A stretch of 64,000 bases of DNA from contig NC_013166.1 of assembly GCF_000024085.1 (NCBI RefSeq), positions 2,108,001-2,172,000 of the forward strand. Direction: 5' to 3'. Made by a program: the position numbers and the translations under genes. Positions 26,485-34,842 of this stretch are shown piece after piece. The notes beneath the pieces were generated by a model. The model worked only from the letters and a program-made list of their open reading frames with translations, was not told where the DNA came from and made no database searches. Source of the stretch: Kangiella koreensis DSM 16069 (GTDB lineage Bacteria; Pseudomonadota; Gammaproteobacteria; Enterobacterales; Kangiellaceae). Positions within the stretch are counted from its first letter, which is position 1. Each line of letters starts with the position of its first letter.

Positions 26485-27444
26485 ATGAGTATCAAACAAC
26501 AATTTATTGAATTAGAACAATTCCTTAAGTCACGAATTATAGGTCAGCATGAGCTCGTTCATAAAATGCTGATCGCCTTACTTGCCGATGGCCATTTGCT
26601 GGTAGAAGGCGCACCAGGTTTAGCCAAAACCCGTGCTATTAAAGAACTTTCGACCGCCGTTGAAGGTGACTTCCACCGCATTCAGTTCACTCCAGATTTA
26701 TTACCAGCAGATTTAACCGGTACCGAAATTTATCGCCCACAGGAAGGGACCTTCCATTTTCAGAAAGGCCCACTGTTTCATAACATGATTCTGGCCGACG
26801 AAATTAACCGTGCGCCAGCCAAGGTCCAATCGGCTCTGTTAGAGGCCATGGCAGAACGCCAGATTACTGTGGGTAGTCATAGCTTTGCACTTCCGGAGCT
26901 TTTCTTAGTCATGGCTACGCAAAACCCGATTGAGCAGGAAGGAACCTACCCATTGCCCGAGGCCCAACTGGATCGTTTCTTAATGCAGGTTATTGTTGAT
27001 TATCCTGACACAGAAGCTGAGGCCGAAATTCTAGCATTGAATCGTCAAGAAGCTTTAACTGGTGAGTCAACGCCCATTAACCCACTTAGCCAGCAAGATT
27101 TATTTGTAGCGCGCAAAGAAGTTCTCTCTACTTATATGGCACCAGAAATTGAAGAGTATCTGGTACAACTGATTATCAGCACCCGTCAACCAGAAAAACT
27201 GGGCGGAGCTTTAGCCAGCTATATTGAGTACGGCGCAAGCCCTCGTGCGACCATAGCTCTGGATCGTTGCGCACGCGCAAATGCGTGGCTGAATAATCGA
27301 GACTATGTTACGCCTGGCGATGTGCAAACCGTATTGTTTGATATCCTGCGCCATCGCATTATTCTAAGTTACCAAGCCGAAGCCGAAGGTGTTACTGCTG
27401 ATGCCATCATTGATGAGTTAATCAAACAAGTTCCAACACCTTAA
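26485..27444 (+). CDS. MoxR-family AAA+ ATPase (second copy, Bat operon)
   Basis: A 319-residue AAA+ ATPase with Walker A GAPGLAKT (residues 42-49), Walker B MILADEINRAPAKVQ, sensor-1 ATQNPIEQEGTYPLPEAQ and a lid domain. It is the first gene of a six-gene plus-strand run with DUF58, DUF4381, two VWA proteins and a BatD-like protein. MoxR is thought to act on VWA proteins through the metal site. The ATG at 26485 gives the usual family length; an in-frame TTG 57 bases earlier exists and no start has a strong Shine-Dalgarno. Confidence 0.9.
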   Translation: MSIKQQFIELEQFLKSRIIGQHELVHKMLIALLADGHLLVEGAPGLAKTRAIKELSTAVEGDFHRIQFTPDLLPADLTGTEIYRPQEGTFHFQKGPLFHNMILADEINRAPAKVQSALLEAMAERQITVGSHSFALPELFLVMATQNPIEQEGTYPLPEAQLDRFLMQVIVDYPDTEAEAEILALNRQEALTGESTPINPLSQQDLFVARKEVLSTYMAPEIEEYLVQLIISTRQPEKLGGALASYIEYGASPRATIALDRCARANAWLNNRDYVTPGDVQTVLFDILRHRIILSYQAEAEGVTADAIIDELIKQVPTP

Positions 27445-27453
27445 GATCAGTTC

Positions 27454-28437
27454 ATGACACATAAGCCAATTACCTCACAGCAAGCAGGCTCAAACTCTAT
27501 TGAATTAAGTTTGGAACAACTGATTGCCTGCCAATATTGGGCTCGCGAAAGCATTCCGCTGCCCAATAAAAAATCTAAAGCTCATTTAGTGGGTGGTCAC
27601 TTATCACCTTATAAAGGTCGAGGTATGGAGTTTTCTGAGGTACGTCAGTATCAACCTGGTGATGATATTAGAACTATTGACTGGAAAGTAACCGCACGCA
27701 CTGGTGAAGTACATACCAAAATATTTCAGGAAGAACGGGAAAGACCTGTATTCCTGTTGCTGGATTTACAGGACTCCATGTTTTTTGGTTCCAAAAAGCG
27801 ATTCAAATCAACTCTGGCCTGTTTGCAGGCGGCGCGAGTATTCTGGACCGCGCATAACTCTGGCAACCGAGTAGGAGCGTTATTAAATACCGCTGATGAA
27901 CACGTTGAGCTAAAACCTTCTAACCGCCGCAAAAATGGCCTGCGACTCTTGCAACATATGCTGGAGTTGCACAACCAGCGGCTGCAAGCGATTTATCAGC
28001 AGGAAAAGCCCTTCACCATTAACAGCAATGCTCTGTCGGATGCATTATCACGGCTTCGTCATTTGGTTAAAGGTGGTAGTTTGATTTATATTTTCAGTGA
28101 CTTTTCCAATCTCTCTGAAGCATGCAAGCAAGATCTCATCCATCTTGCACAACATAACGACATTCATGCGGTCATGATGACCGACCCACTGGAGCAGTCG
28201 ATCCCGGTTGCAGGAGAATTTCTACTGACTGATGGTGATAGTACTATCGCTTTAAATTCAGCAAGACCCGGTTTTAAAAATCGCTACCAGGAAATGTTTC
28301 ATGACAAGCTGATAAAGACGCAAAGATTTTTCCAGGAAGCTCAGTGTAGTTTTGTCGAATACAGCACCTCACAAGAACTTAGCGACTTTGCAATCAATCC
28401 ATACCGCAATCGTTCAACATCCAGTAAAAGAGCATAA
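27454..28437 (+). CDS. DUF58 protein of the Bat operon
   Basis: A 327-residue soluble-looking protein. The DUF58 motif is GMEFSEVRQYQPGDDIRTID, then WKVTARTGEVHTKIFQEER, followed by a VWA-like fold in which LLLDLQDSMFFG replaces the metal site (Asp, no full DxSxS). It lacks the N-terminal membrane helices of the DUF58 protein at 18996-19946. It starts nine bases after moxR. A role as an adaptor between MoxR and the VWA proteins is the usual inference. Confidence 0.88.
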   Translation: MTHKPITSQQAGSNSIELSLEQLIACQYWARESIPLPNKKSKAHLVGGHLSPYKGRGMEFSEVRQYQPGDDIRTIDWKVTARTGEVHTKIFQEERERPVFLLLDLQDSMFFGSKKRFKSTLACLQAARVFWTAHNSGNRVGALLNTADEHVELKPSNRRKNGLRLLQHMLELHNQRLQAIYQQEKPFTINSNALSDALSRLRHLVKGGSLIYIFSDFSNLSEACKQDLIHLAQHNDIHAVMMTDPLEQSIPVAGEFLLTDGDSTIALNSARPGFKNRYQEMFHDKLIKTQRFFQEAQCSFVEYSTSQELSDFAINPYRNRSTSSKRA

Positions 28438-28446
28438 ACAGAGACT

Positions 28447-28989
28447 ATGGCGAATCCTCAACAGGCTCAATTGTTAGAACAACTACGCGATATCCATCTC
28501 CCGGATGATGTCAGCTGGTGGCCATTGGCTATTGGCTGGTGGGTTGTTTTAGCGATCATAATAGCTGTGATTACTTTACTGATCGCTAAAGCCATTGTGC
28601 AGCAACGTCGTAAACGCTATGCCCGTTTTGCGCTGATTGAGCTTGAAGATATCAAGCACAGCGATAATAAAGATTGGCTCATTCAGACGCACCAGATTAT
28701 GCGTCGTGCCAGTTTATGTTATTTCCCTAAATCGCAAGTAGCCTCGATGGATACCAAGCACTGGGTCATATTGTTGTATCAAACTGGTAGCGATATCTGG
28801 ACACAACAGAACCTGCAACTGTTAGAAGAAGGCGTCTATCGAAATCCAGACACTATTGATTCCGAGCATAAAGAGCAGTTCTTGCAAGAAGCCAGTTTGT
28901 GGCTAAATAACTTACCCCATTTAAAGCAATTGCCAGCCTTTACAGAGTCTTTCGCCATGGAAGCTCAAGGAGGACAGTCTCATGTTTGA
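28447..28989 (+). CDS. DUF4381 membrane protein
   Basis: A 180-residue protein with one membrane helix at about residues 25-48 (PLAIGWWVVLAIIIAVITLL) followed by a basic stretch and a cytoplasmic helical domain. The LLEQLRDIHLPDDVSWWPLA opening is typical of DUF4381 proteins, which occur only in moxR-Bat operons. It overlaps the next gene by eight bases, suggesting coupled translation. No activity known. Confidence 0.85.
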   Translation: MANPQQAQLLEQLRDIHLPDDVSWWPLAIGWWVVLAIIIAVITLLIAKAIVQQRRKRYARFALIELEDIKHSDNKDWLIQTHQIMRRASLCYFPKSQVASMDTKHWVILLYQTGSDIWTQQNLQLLEEGVYRNPDTIDSEHKEQFLQEASLWLNNLPHLKQLPAFTESFAMEAQGGQSHV

Positions 28990-30028
28990 GTTTGTCTGGC
29001 CTTGGACCTGGGTACTATTACCTCTTCCCCTGTTGATCTGGTGGCTGGCGGAACGCAAGCGTCAAAAGCAAGCCTTAAGAGCTCCACTATTTTTGTACTG
29101 GCGCAGCATTCAGGAACAGCAAGGTAAATCAACTAAACGCTTTCCCTGGCTGACCTTTTTAATCTGGGCCTTAATGATAACTGCCTTAGCCCGCCCACAA
29201 TGGGTCGGCGATACCATGGACTTGCCGGCTACTGGCCGCGATCTGATGATCAGCATTGATATTTCAGGCTCAATGGAAATGCCGGACATGGTCATTGAAG
29301 ACAAAGAAGTTGATCGCTTGGTAGCAGTTAAAGCTTTACTCACTGACTTTATTGCGCGCCGCAAAGGTGACCGCGTCGGCATGATATTATTTGGCGAACA
29401 AGCCTACCTGCAAACACCACTGACTTTTGATTTAAAAACCGTGCAAACCATGCTGGATGAAACAACTATCGGTTTAGCAGGCTCATCACGCACAGCTATC
29501 GGTGATGGCATTGGCCTGGCAGTAAAGCGTTTGCGCGAACGTGATGCCAATAATCGCGTGCTCATTCTATTAACTGACGGCCAGAATAACACCGGAGCGC
29601 TAAATCCGCTTCAAGCGGCCGAACTCGCCGAACATGCAGGAATTACCATTTACACTATCGGTGTTGGTGCCGATGAGATGATTGTGAAAAATCGATTCTT
29701 TGGTAATCGTCGTATAAACCCATCGCTGGAACTGGATGAAGAAAGCTTGATTGCAGTTGCCGAAAAAACCGGTGGTCGTTATTTCCGAGCTCGTGACACC
29801 AAGGAGATGGAAGAGATTTACCAAATTATTGATGAACTAGAGCCGGTGGAAGATGACTACCAGAGTTATCGTCCTATCAAGGCTTTGTTTTATATTCCTC
29901 TTTCTTTAGCGTTGTTGATTTCATTACTATCAATTTTGATTCGAACATTAATCAGCTGGCGCATGCACTCAAGTGCTATCACCCAAACGAAAGTTGGCAG
30001 TACTAATCAGGAGGATACTCATGTTTGA
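28982..30028 (+). CDS. batA: BatA-like VWA-domain membrane protein
   Basis: A 348-residue protein with two N-terminal membrane helices, a von Willebrand factor A domain (about 85-285) and a C-terminal membrane helix. The metal-ion adhesion site is intact: DISGSM (DxSxS), the conserved Thr in SSRTAIGDGIG and LLTDGQNN with its Asp. The VWA domain would face the periplasm. In Bacteroides the Bat genes were linked to aerotolerance; in proteobacteria envelope stress roles are suggested. It overlaps both neighbours. Confidence 0.87.
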   Translation: MFEFVWPWTWVLLPLPLLIWWLAERKRQKQALRAPLFLYWRSIQEQQGKSTKRFPWLTFLIWALMITALARPQWVGDTMDLPATGRDLMISIDISGSMEMPDMVIEDKEVDRLVAVKALLTDFIARRKGDRVGMILFGEQAYLQTPLTFDLKTVQTMLDETTIGLAGSSRTAIGDGIGLAVKRLRERDANNRVLILLTDGQNNTGALNPLQAAELAEHAGITIYTIGVGADEMIVKNRFFGNRRINPSLELDEESLIAVAEKTGGRYFRARDTKEMEEIYQIIDELEPVEDDYQSYRPIKALFYIPLSLALLISLLSILIRTLISWRMHSSAITQTKVGSTNQEDTHV

Positions 30029-31757
30029 TTTCCTCCCTGACATACACCTACTACATTTCGTTCGCCCCTGGGCATGGTTATTGTTAATACCAGTTTTTAT
30101 TTTTTGGTGGCTCTACCGAACCCGAGGTCAACAAGCCAGCGGTTGGGCAAAGCTGATTGACCAACACCTTTTAAGCTGGCTAATGCCTAAATCACAATTA
30201 GGCAAGAGCATTCAATGGCAAAAGAATCTACTTCTCGCTTTCTGGATTTTAGCCGTGGCCGCTTTATCCGGGCCAAGCTGGAAGAAGCTTCCTCAACCAG
30301 TCTTCTCAAACCTTGCATCACGAGTCTTAGTACTCGACCTTTCGGCTTCAATGGATTCTCCCGATGTGAAACCCAGTCGTTTGGCTCGAGCCAAGTTCAA
30401 ACTTACAGACATCCTGAAAGCGATTAAAGATGGACAAACTGGCTTTGTAGTCTATGCCGGCGACGGTTTTGTATTAAGCCCTTTAACCACTGATACTGAC
30501 ACTATTGATAATATGGTGGGAGTTCTTGCGACCAATCTAATGCCCCTCGTCGGTAGCCAGCCCAGCAAAGGTATCGAAAAAGCAATAGAGCTTTTAGACA
30601 ATGGCGCGGCAGGTGAAGGTGATATTATCTGGATCACTGATGGCGCCAGTGATCGTGAGCTTTCCAACATTGAAAGTCTAATGAGTAAAACGCCTTACAA
30701 CCTTAATATTCTGGCTATTGGAACCGAACAAGGTGCCCCTATCCCGATGCCAAATGGTTCCGGATTTATTAAAGATTCCAAGGGCAACATCGTTATTCCC
30801 AAACTTAACTATGACGAGCTGGCAAGCCTTGCCGATGATATAGGCGCAACCTTAACGCCAATGACCGCGGGCAATGATGATATTGATTTGTTACTTGAGC
30901 GGGAGCAACTCACTATCGATGAAAAGCTTGAGAAACAGGATATTATGGCAGACAGCTGGGAAGATGCTGGATTCTGGCTACTATTTTTAGTGCTACCGAT
31001 TTTATTGCTCGGCTTTAAACACCGTTCAATGTTCGCGGTTATTGTTATCATGTCATTCAGTCTGACCATTAGCCCAGATGTACAAGCAAACCCGCTTGAG
31101 AAAATGTTCCTCAATAAAGATCAGCAAGCAAAAAAGCTACTCAATAAAGAACAATATGATGAAGCTTACAAAACGTTTGAAGACCCACAGTGGAAAGCGG
31201 TAGCAGCTTATCGGAATGAGGAATATAAAACAGCACAAGATTTCTTCGAAAAAGGTGAGCAGTTAAAACCAGCGGACCAGCATTATAATAAAGCCAATGC
31301 TCAAGCCTTGGCTGGTGATCTAGAAGCAGCCATTGAATCGTATAATCAAGCACTCAACCTTGACGCCCATCATGAAGATGCTCAGCATAATAAGCAGATA
31401 GTGGAAGACTTATTAAAGCAACAACAGGAGCAGGAGCAGGAGCAGAATCAACAAAAAGATGAGCCCTCTGAGTCTGAGCAGGAACAAAATGATCAGCAAC
31501 AAGAGCAACAACAGAATGAAAACTCGCAAAATGACGAGAGTAGCGAACAACAACAAGAGTCAAGCGAGCAACAGCAGCAAGAACCAGAATTAACTGAAGA
31601 AGAACTGCAGCAGCAGTTTAAAGAAGAAGAGAAAGATCAGGAATTAGAGCAGTGGCTCAAACGACTGCCGGACGACCCCGGCGGCTTGTTGCGTCGCAAG
31701 ATGTATCAAGAGTATCGGAAACGTGGCCATAGACAGCATGTTTATGAAACATGGTAG
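30021..31757 (+). CDS. batB: BatB/BatC-like VWA and TPR membrane protein
   Basis: A 578-residue fusion. Two N-terminal membrane helices are followed by a VWA domain with DLSASMDSPD as metal site and WITDGASDRE, then another membrane helix pair around 310-350. Tetratricopeptide repeats lie at about 370-455 (YNKANAQALAGDLEAAIESY). A tract of over 90 residues is almost only Gln and Glu. The C-terminal LPDDPGGLLRRKMYQEYRK is typical of this family. In other bacteria BatB and BatC can be separate proteins. The ATG at 30021 overlaps batA by eight bases and has AGGAGGA upstream. Confidence 0.87.
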   Translation: MFDFLPDIHLLHFVRPWAWLLLIPVFIFWWLYRTRGQQASGWAKLIDQHLLSWLMPKSQLGKSIQWQKNLLLAFWILAVAALSGPSWKKLPQPVFSNLASRVLVLDLSASMDSPDVKPSRLARAKFKLTDILKAIKDGQTGFVVYAGDGFVLSPLTTDTDTIDNMVGVLATNLMPLVGSQPSKGIEKAIELLDNGAAGEGDIIWITDGASDRELSNIESLMSKTPYNLNILAIGTEQGAPIPMPNGSGFIKDSKGNIVIPKLNYDELASLADDIGATLTPMTAGNDDIDLLLEREQLTIDEKLEKQDIMADSWEDAGFWLLFLVLPILLLGFKHRSMFAVIVIMSFSLTISPDVQANPLEKMFLNKDQQAKKLLNKEQYDEAYKTFEDPQWKAVAAYRNEEYKTAQDFFEKGEQLKPADQHYNKANAQALAGDLEAAIESYNQALNLDAHHEDAQHNKQIVEDLLKQQQEQEQEQNQQKDEPSESEQEQNDQQQEQQQNENSQNDESSEQQQESSEQQQQEPELTEEELQQQFKEEEKDQELEQWLKRLPDDPGGLLRRKMYQEYRKRGHRQHVYETW

Positions 31758-31782
31758 AGATACCTTAAACGGGTTTACTGGA

Positions 31783-33513
31783 ATGAAAATGATTAGGCAA
31801 ATATCCCTTTACTGCTTTTTAACCATCGGCCTTATGTTTGCTCAAGCACTTGAGGCCAAAGTTGAATACAGTTTAGATCGCGGAGAGATTCGCGAGAATG
31901 AAACCTTTCGCTTAAAAATTGTGGTCCAGAACCCTTCGACTTTGGCCAACGCGTTACGTCTTGATTTTCTTCCCGAGGAGCTTGAGCGCCTTAGTCTGCA
32001 ACAGTTTAATAACAGCACAATGGTTAATGGTCAATTTCAAAGCGAGATGGGCTGGGAAGTTAAGTTACTGGCGAGGCAAGCCGGAACTTATACGATACCA
32101 GCAAGAAAGTTTGATAACGAAACTGCTGACTCCTATACCATTCGTGTTTTGCCAGCCATTGATGAACTGAAAGATGATGACAGTCCCGCCAAAGTAAAAT
32201 TACGTGCTGCATTAAACCTTGAAGATGTCTATGTACAACAACAACTTATCCTAACGGTCAGAATCTATCGCTCGGTGGTGACTCGCCATGAAAGTTTAAC
32301 GTTACCGAAAGCTACAGGAGCGCTACTGGAACAACTGGGGGGTGACCGAACTTTCGAAATGGTACAAGGCAATACCAGTTACCGAGTAGTCGAACGCCAG
32401 TTCGCTCTCTTTCCACAGCAAAGTGGTGAGCTTCTAATTGAACCGATGACTTACACCGCAACGATACTCGATGATAGTCAATCGTCAAATCCGTGGGGGC
32501 TAAGTCGCACCAAACCGATTTCATTGAGTACGCCCCAATATAAAGTTAACGTCAAACCTAAACCTGGTGAGGCGGAAGAGCCTTGGTTGCCTGCAACCAA
32601 CCTTAAGATAGAAGCTATATGGCAACCAGGTAATCCGACTTTTGAGGTTGGCGCTCCTGCAACCTTAGAGTTCAAAGTTAAAGGCACTGGCCTGCTACAA
32701 ACTCAGTTGCCTAATATTACTTTCCCAGAAATGAATGGGGTAAAAATATATCGTGACAGTCCTGAGTATCAACAACTGTTTAATCGACTGGGAGTTACTA
32801 GCCATCACATAGAAAAACTTGCCATAGTTCCAAGTCAATCTGGCTCGGTAACCATCCCTGAACTGCGCATTCCTTGGTGGAACACCATTTCAGATAAACA
32901 AGACTACGCAGTGTTACCAGCGATGACTATTGAGGTAAAGCCTCAAGCACTTTCAGGCCAATCCAGCAGCATTGAGCCGGTAGTATCCAAAAACCTGAAC
33001 GACGAAACGGCAACCTCAAATTTAATTTCAGAATCTTCTTCCTCATATACTTCTGAACAAGGTAATGCCACTCTCTGGCAAATCATTAGCATAGTGCTTG
33101 CTGCACTCTGGTTACTTACGCTTATCCTTTGGCGTTTTACCAAACCTAAAGCAATCGTTGGTCATGTTGCTGATTCAAATATAACTGTTAGCCAGACCGA
33201 GCAGGTGTTCAAATCCAGTTTGTCTGAAATTGAAAAGGCTTGTAGCAATAATCAACCGAAACTCACTCAGCAGTTACTCTTACAATGGTGTCGAAATCAG
33301 CCTCACTTAAAGCACATTCGTAACCTTAATCAGCTCAAACAAACCGTCGAGCATATTCATCTTTCTGAGCAGTTAGATGAACTGCAGGAGGCGTTGTATT
33401 CACCACAAAGCGAACAAGATTGGCAAGGCCAATCCTTAGCAGCCGCTCTCCAATACTTGCCAAAACCTGAGGCGTCCCATAGAAAGCAAGGCTTACCCAG
33501 ACTCTACTCTTAA
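31783..33513 (+). CDS. batD: BatD-like protein
   Basis: A 576-residue exported protein with a signal peptide (cut after ALEA, about residue 21) and a long periplasmic region of beta-sandwich repeats (about 25-410). A single membrane helix near 445-465 (WQIISIVLAALWLLTLILW) and a cytoplasmic helical tail follow. This architecture and its place after two VWA genes identify BatD (oxygen-tolerance family). The start at 31783 was chosen for the signal peptide; the longest frame would overlap the previous gene by 35 bases. Confidence 0.83.
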   Translation: MKMIRQISLYCFLTIGLMFAQALEAKVEYSLDRGEIRENETFRLKIVVQNPSTLANALRLDFLPEELERLSLQQFNNSTMVNGQFQSEMGWEVKLLARQAGTYTIPARKFDNETADSYTIRVLPAIDELKDDDSPAKVKLRAALNLEDVYVQQQLILTVRIYRSVVTRHESLTLPKATGALLEQLGGDRTFEMVQGNTSYRVVERQFALFPQQSGELLIEPMTYTATILDDSQSSNPWGLSRTKPISLSTPQYKVNVKPKPGEAEEPWLPATNLKIEAIWQPGNPTFEVGAPATLEFKVKGTGLLQTQLPNITFPEMNGVKIYRDSPEYQQLFNRLGVTSHHIEKLAIVPSQSGSVTIPELRIPWWNTISDKQDYAVLPAMTIEVKPQALSGQSSSIEPVVSKNLNDETATSNLISESSSSYTSEQGNATLWQIISIVLAALWLLTLILWRFTKPKAIVGHVADSNITVSQTEQVFKSSLSEIEKACSNNQPKLTQQLLLQWCRNQPHLKHIRNLNQLKQTVEHIHLSEQLDELQEALYSPQSEQDWQGQSLAAALQYLPKPEASHRKQGLPRLYS

Positions 33514-33550
33514 TCGACTTGACTATCAGTCGACCGGATTGGAGCCAAGA

Positions 33551-33579
33551 TTGGCACTCTGGTCGACTGTTGCTACAAT
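33551..33579 (+). promoter_or_regulatory. Promoter of the SDR gene, with flanking dyad
   Basis: TTGGCA, 17 bases, TACAAT: one and one or two mismatches from consensus. Start near 33587, 20 bases before the ATG at 33607. The 9-base arms CAGTCGACC (33527-33535) and GGTCGACTG (33561-33569) flank and enter the promoter; the second lies inside the spacer. Confidence 0.6.
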
Positions 33580-33606
33580 GCCCCTTTTTGGTCATGAGAT
33601 ATCACT

Positions 33607-34365
33607 ATGCAACTCAATCAATCGAAAGCAATTATCAGTGGCGGAGCCTCAGGCTTAGGCTTCGCAACAGCAAAAAATATCATAGAGAAAGGCGGTAAAG
33701 TCGTTTTACTCGACATCAATGAAGAACAAGGGCAAAAGGCTGTACAGGAACTGGGCAGCAATGCACTTTTTGTTAAAACCGACATCAGTAATGAGAGTGA
33801 TGTCGAGTCAGCGGCAGATAAAGCAGCTGATTTTATGGGTGGTATCAATTTAGCGGTTGGATGCGCTGGGGTGTTGGGGGCAGGCCTAATCCATAGCAAG
33901 AAAGGTCCAATGCCTGCTGATTATTTTCAGAATGTGGTCAATATTAACCTTGTTGGTTCTTTCTTGTTAACTCGTGCAGCTTCACGTCACATGCAAAATA
34001 ACGAACCGGTAGATGGCGAGCGTGGCGTCATTATTCATACTGCATCTATCGCGGCTTATGAAGGTCAGATTGGTCAGACTGCATATTCTGCTACTAAATC
34101 CGCTATTGTCGGCATGGTTTTGCCTTTGGCTCGTGAGTTTGCCCGTATCAATGTGCGAGTAATGGCTATCGCTCCAGGCGTATTCGAAACTCCGATGATG
34201 GAAAAGATTACCCCTGAGATCTGCGAACAAATCGCAGCCGGCATTCCTAATCCATCACGCTTTGGTAAGCCTTCTGAGTTTGCCTTAACGGTAGAGCAAG
34301 TGGTTGAAAATCAATACTTAAATGGCTCAACCATTCGCCTTGATGCAGCAGCCCGCCTGCAATAA
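33607..34365 (+). CDS. Short-chain dehydrogenase, HSD10/3-hydroxyacyl-CoA dehydrogenase type
   Basis: A 252-residue NAD-dependent short-chain dehydrogenase. It has the Rossmann motif SGGASGLGFATA (residues 11-22), LDIN for adenine binding, and NAG-like VGCAGVLG. The catalytic Ser is in HTASIAAYEG and Tyr/Lys are in YSATK. Overall sequence, including GQTAYSATKSAIVGMVLPLA and the C-terminal NGSTIRLDAAARLQ, resembles type 2 3-hydroxyacyl-CoA dehydrogenase (HSD10). These act on short branched or straight acyl-CoA, for example in isoleucine breakdown. The gene is alone between the Bat operon and a convergent small gene. Confidence 0.85.
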   Translation: MQLNQSKAIISGGASGLGFATAKNIIEKGGKVVLLDINEEQGQKAVQELGSNALFVKTDISNESDVESAADKAADFMGGINLAVGCAGVLGAGLIHSKKGPMPADYFQNVVNINLVGSFLLTRAASRHMQNNEPVDGERGVIIHTASIAAYEGQIGQTAYSATKSAIVGMVLPLAREFARINVRVMAIAPGVFETPMMEKITPEICEQIAAGIPNPSRFGKPSEFALTVEQVVENQYLNGSTIRLDAAARLQ

Positions 34366-34385
34366 GGAACCGTTCCAAAGAATAT

Positions 34386-34433
34386 CAGCACTAGCTGTAG
34401 GCAATTCTTTGAGAGAGCCTACAACTGGTGCTG
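34386..34433. terminator. Convergent-gene hairpin after the SDR gene
   Basis: Arms of 17 bases (34386-34402 and 34417-34433) are complementary except for two positions, with a 14-base loop. The right arm overlaps the last codons of the convergent 80-residue gene. No long T run follows, so it may stall or protect transcripts more than terminate them. Confidence 0.4.
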
Positions 34434-34661
34434 GTCTTTAACCATAGTTAAAAAACCGCGATCTTGACGTCTTTCAGCGATCACCAGGTTATCTTCAACG
34501 TCCAGCTCCTGCTTAATCGCTTCATCAATCTTCTTTTGATCGGCAGGCTCTTGTTTAATATAGGTTTCTTTGTCTTTGGACTGATAATTCCAAAAGGCCT
34601 CAAATTCCTTTGCAAAACGGGCCGGTTCTTTAAGCTCTTCTGATAATACTAATGTACACAT
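34419..34661 (-). CDS. 80-residue hypothetical protein
   Basis: A small soluble, charged protein opening MCTLVLSEELKEPARFAKEF and containing KKIDEAIKQELDVEDNLVIA. A good Shine-Dalgarno (GAGGAAA) lies seven bases before the ATG. No membrane segment, signal or known motif is seen. It is transcribed alone, convergent with the SDR gene and downstream of the glutamate dehydrogenase block on the other side of a terminator. Confidence 0.55.
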   Translation of the reverse strand: MCTLVLSEELKEPARFAKEFEAFWNYQSKDKETYIKQEPADQKKIDEAIKQELDVEDNLVIAERRQDRGFLTMVKDQHQL

Positions 34662-34810
34662 GGCTTTTTCCTCTTTGTTTATTTGACGATTCCATTACAC
34701 CACTTAATTCTGAATGTTATATGAGTCAATTATGACGAATTATGGCAATTACTTTATTTTTGTTTTTTTAGCTTGGCTTTAATCATACAGCTCAAAGGTT
34801 GTAGGCAAAA

Positions 34811-34836
34811 AAATACCCAGCTTACGCTGGGTATTT
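34811..34836 (-). terminator. Terminator of the glutamate dehydrogenase gene
   Basis: AAATACCCAGC and GCTGGGTATTT form a perfect 11-bp stem with loop TTAC. The minus strand continues with seven T in a row. It lies seven bases beyond the stop codon. Confidence 0.88.
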
Positions 34837-34842
34837 AAAAGG

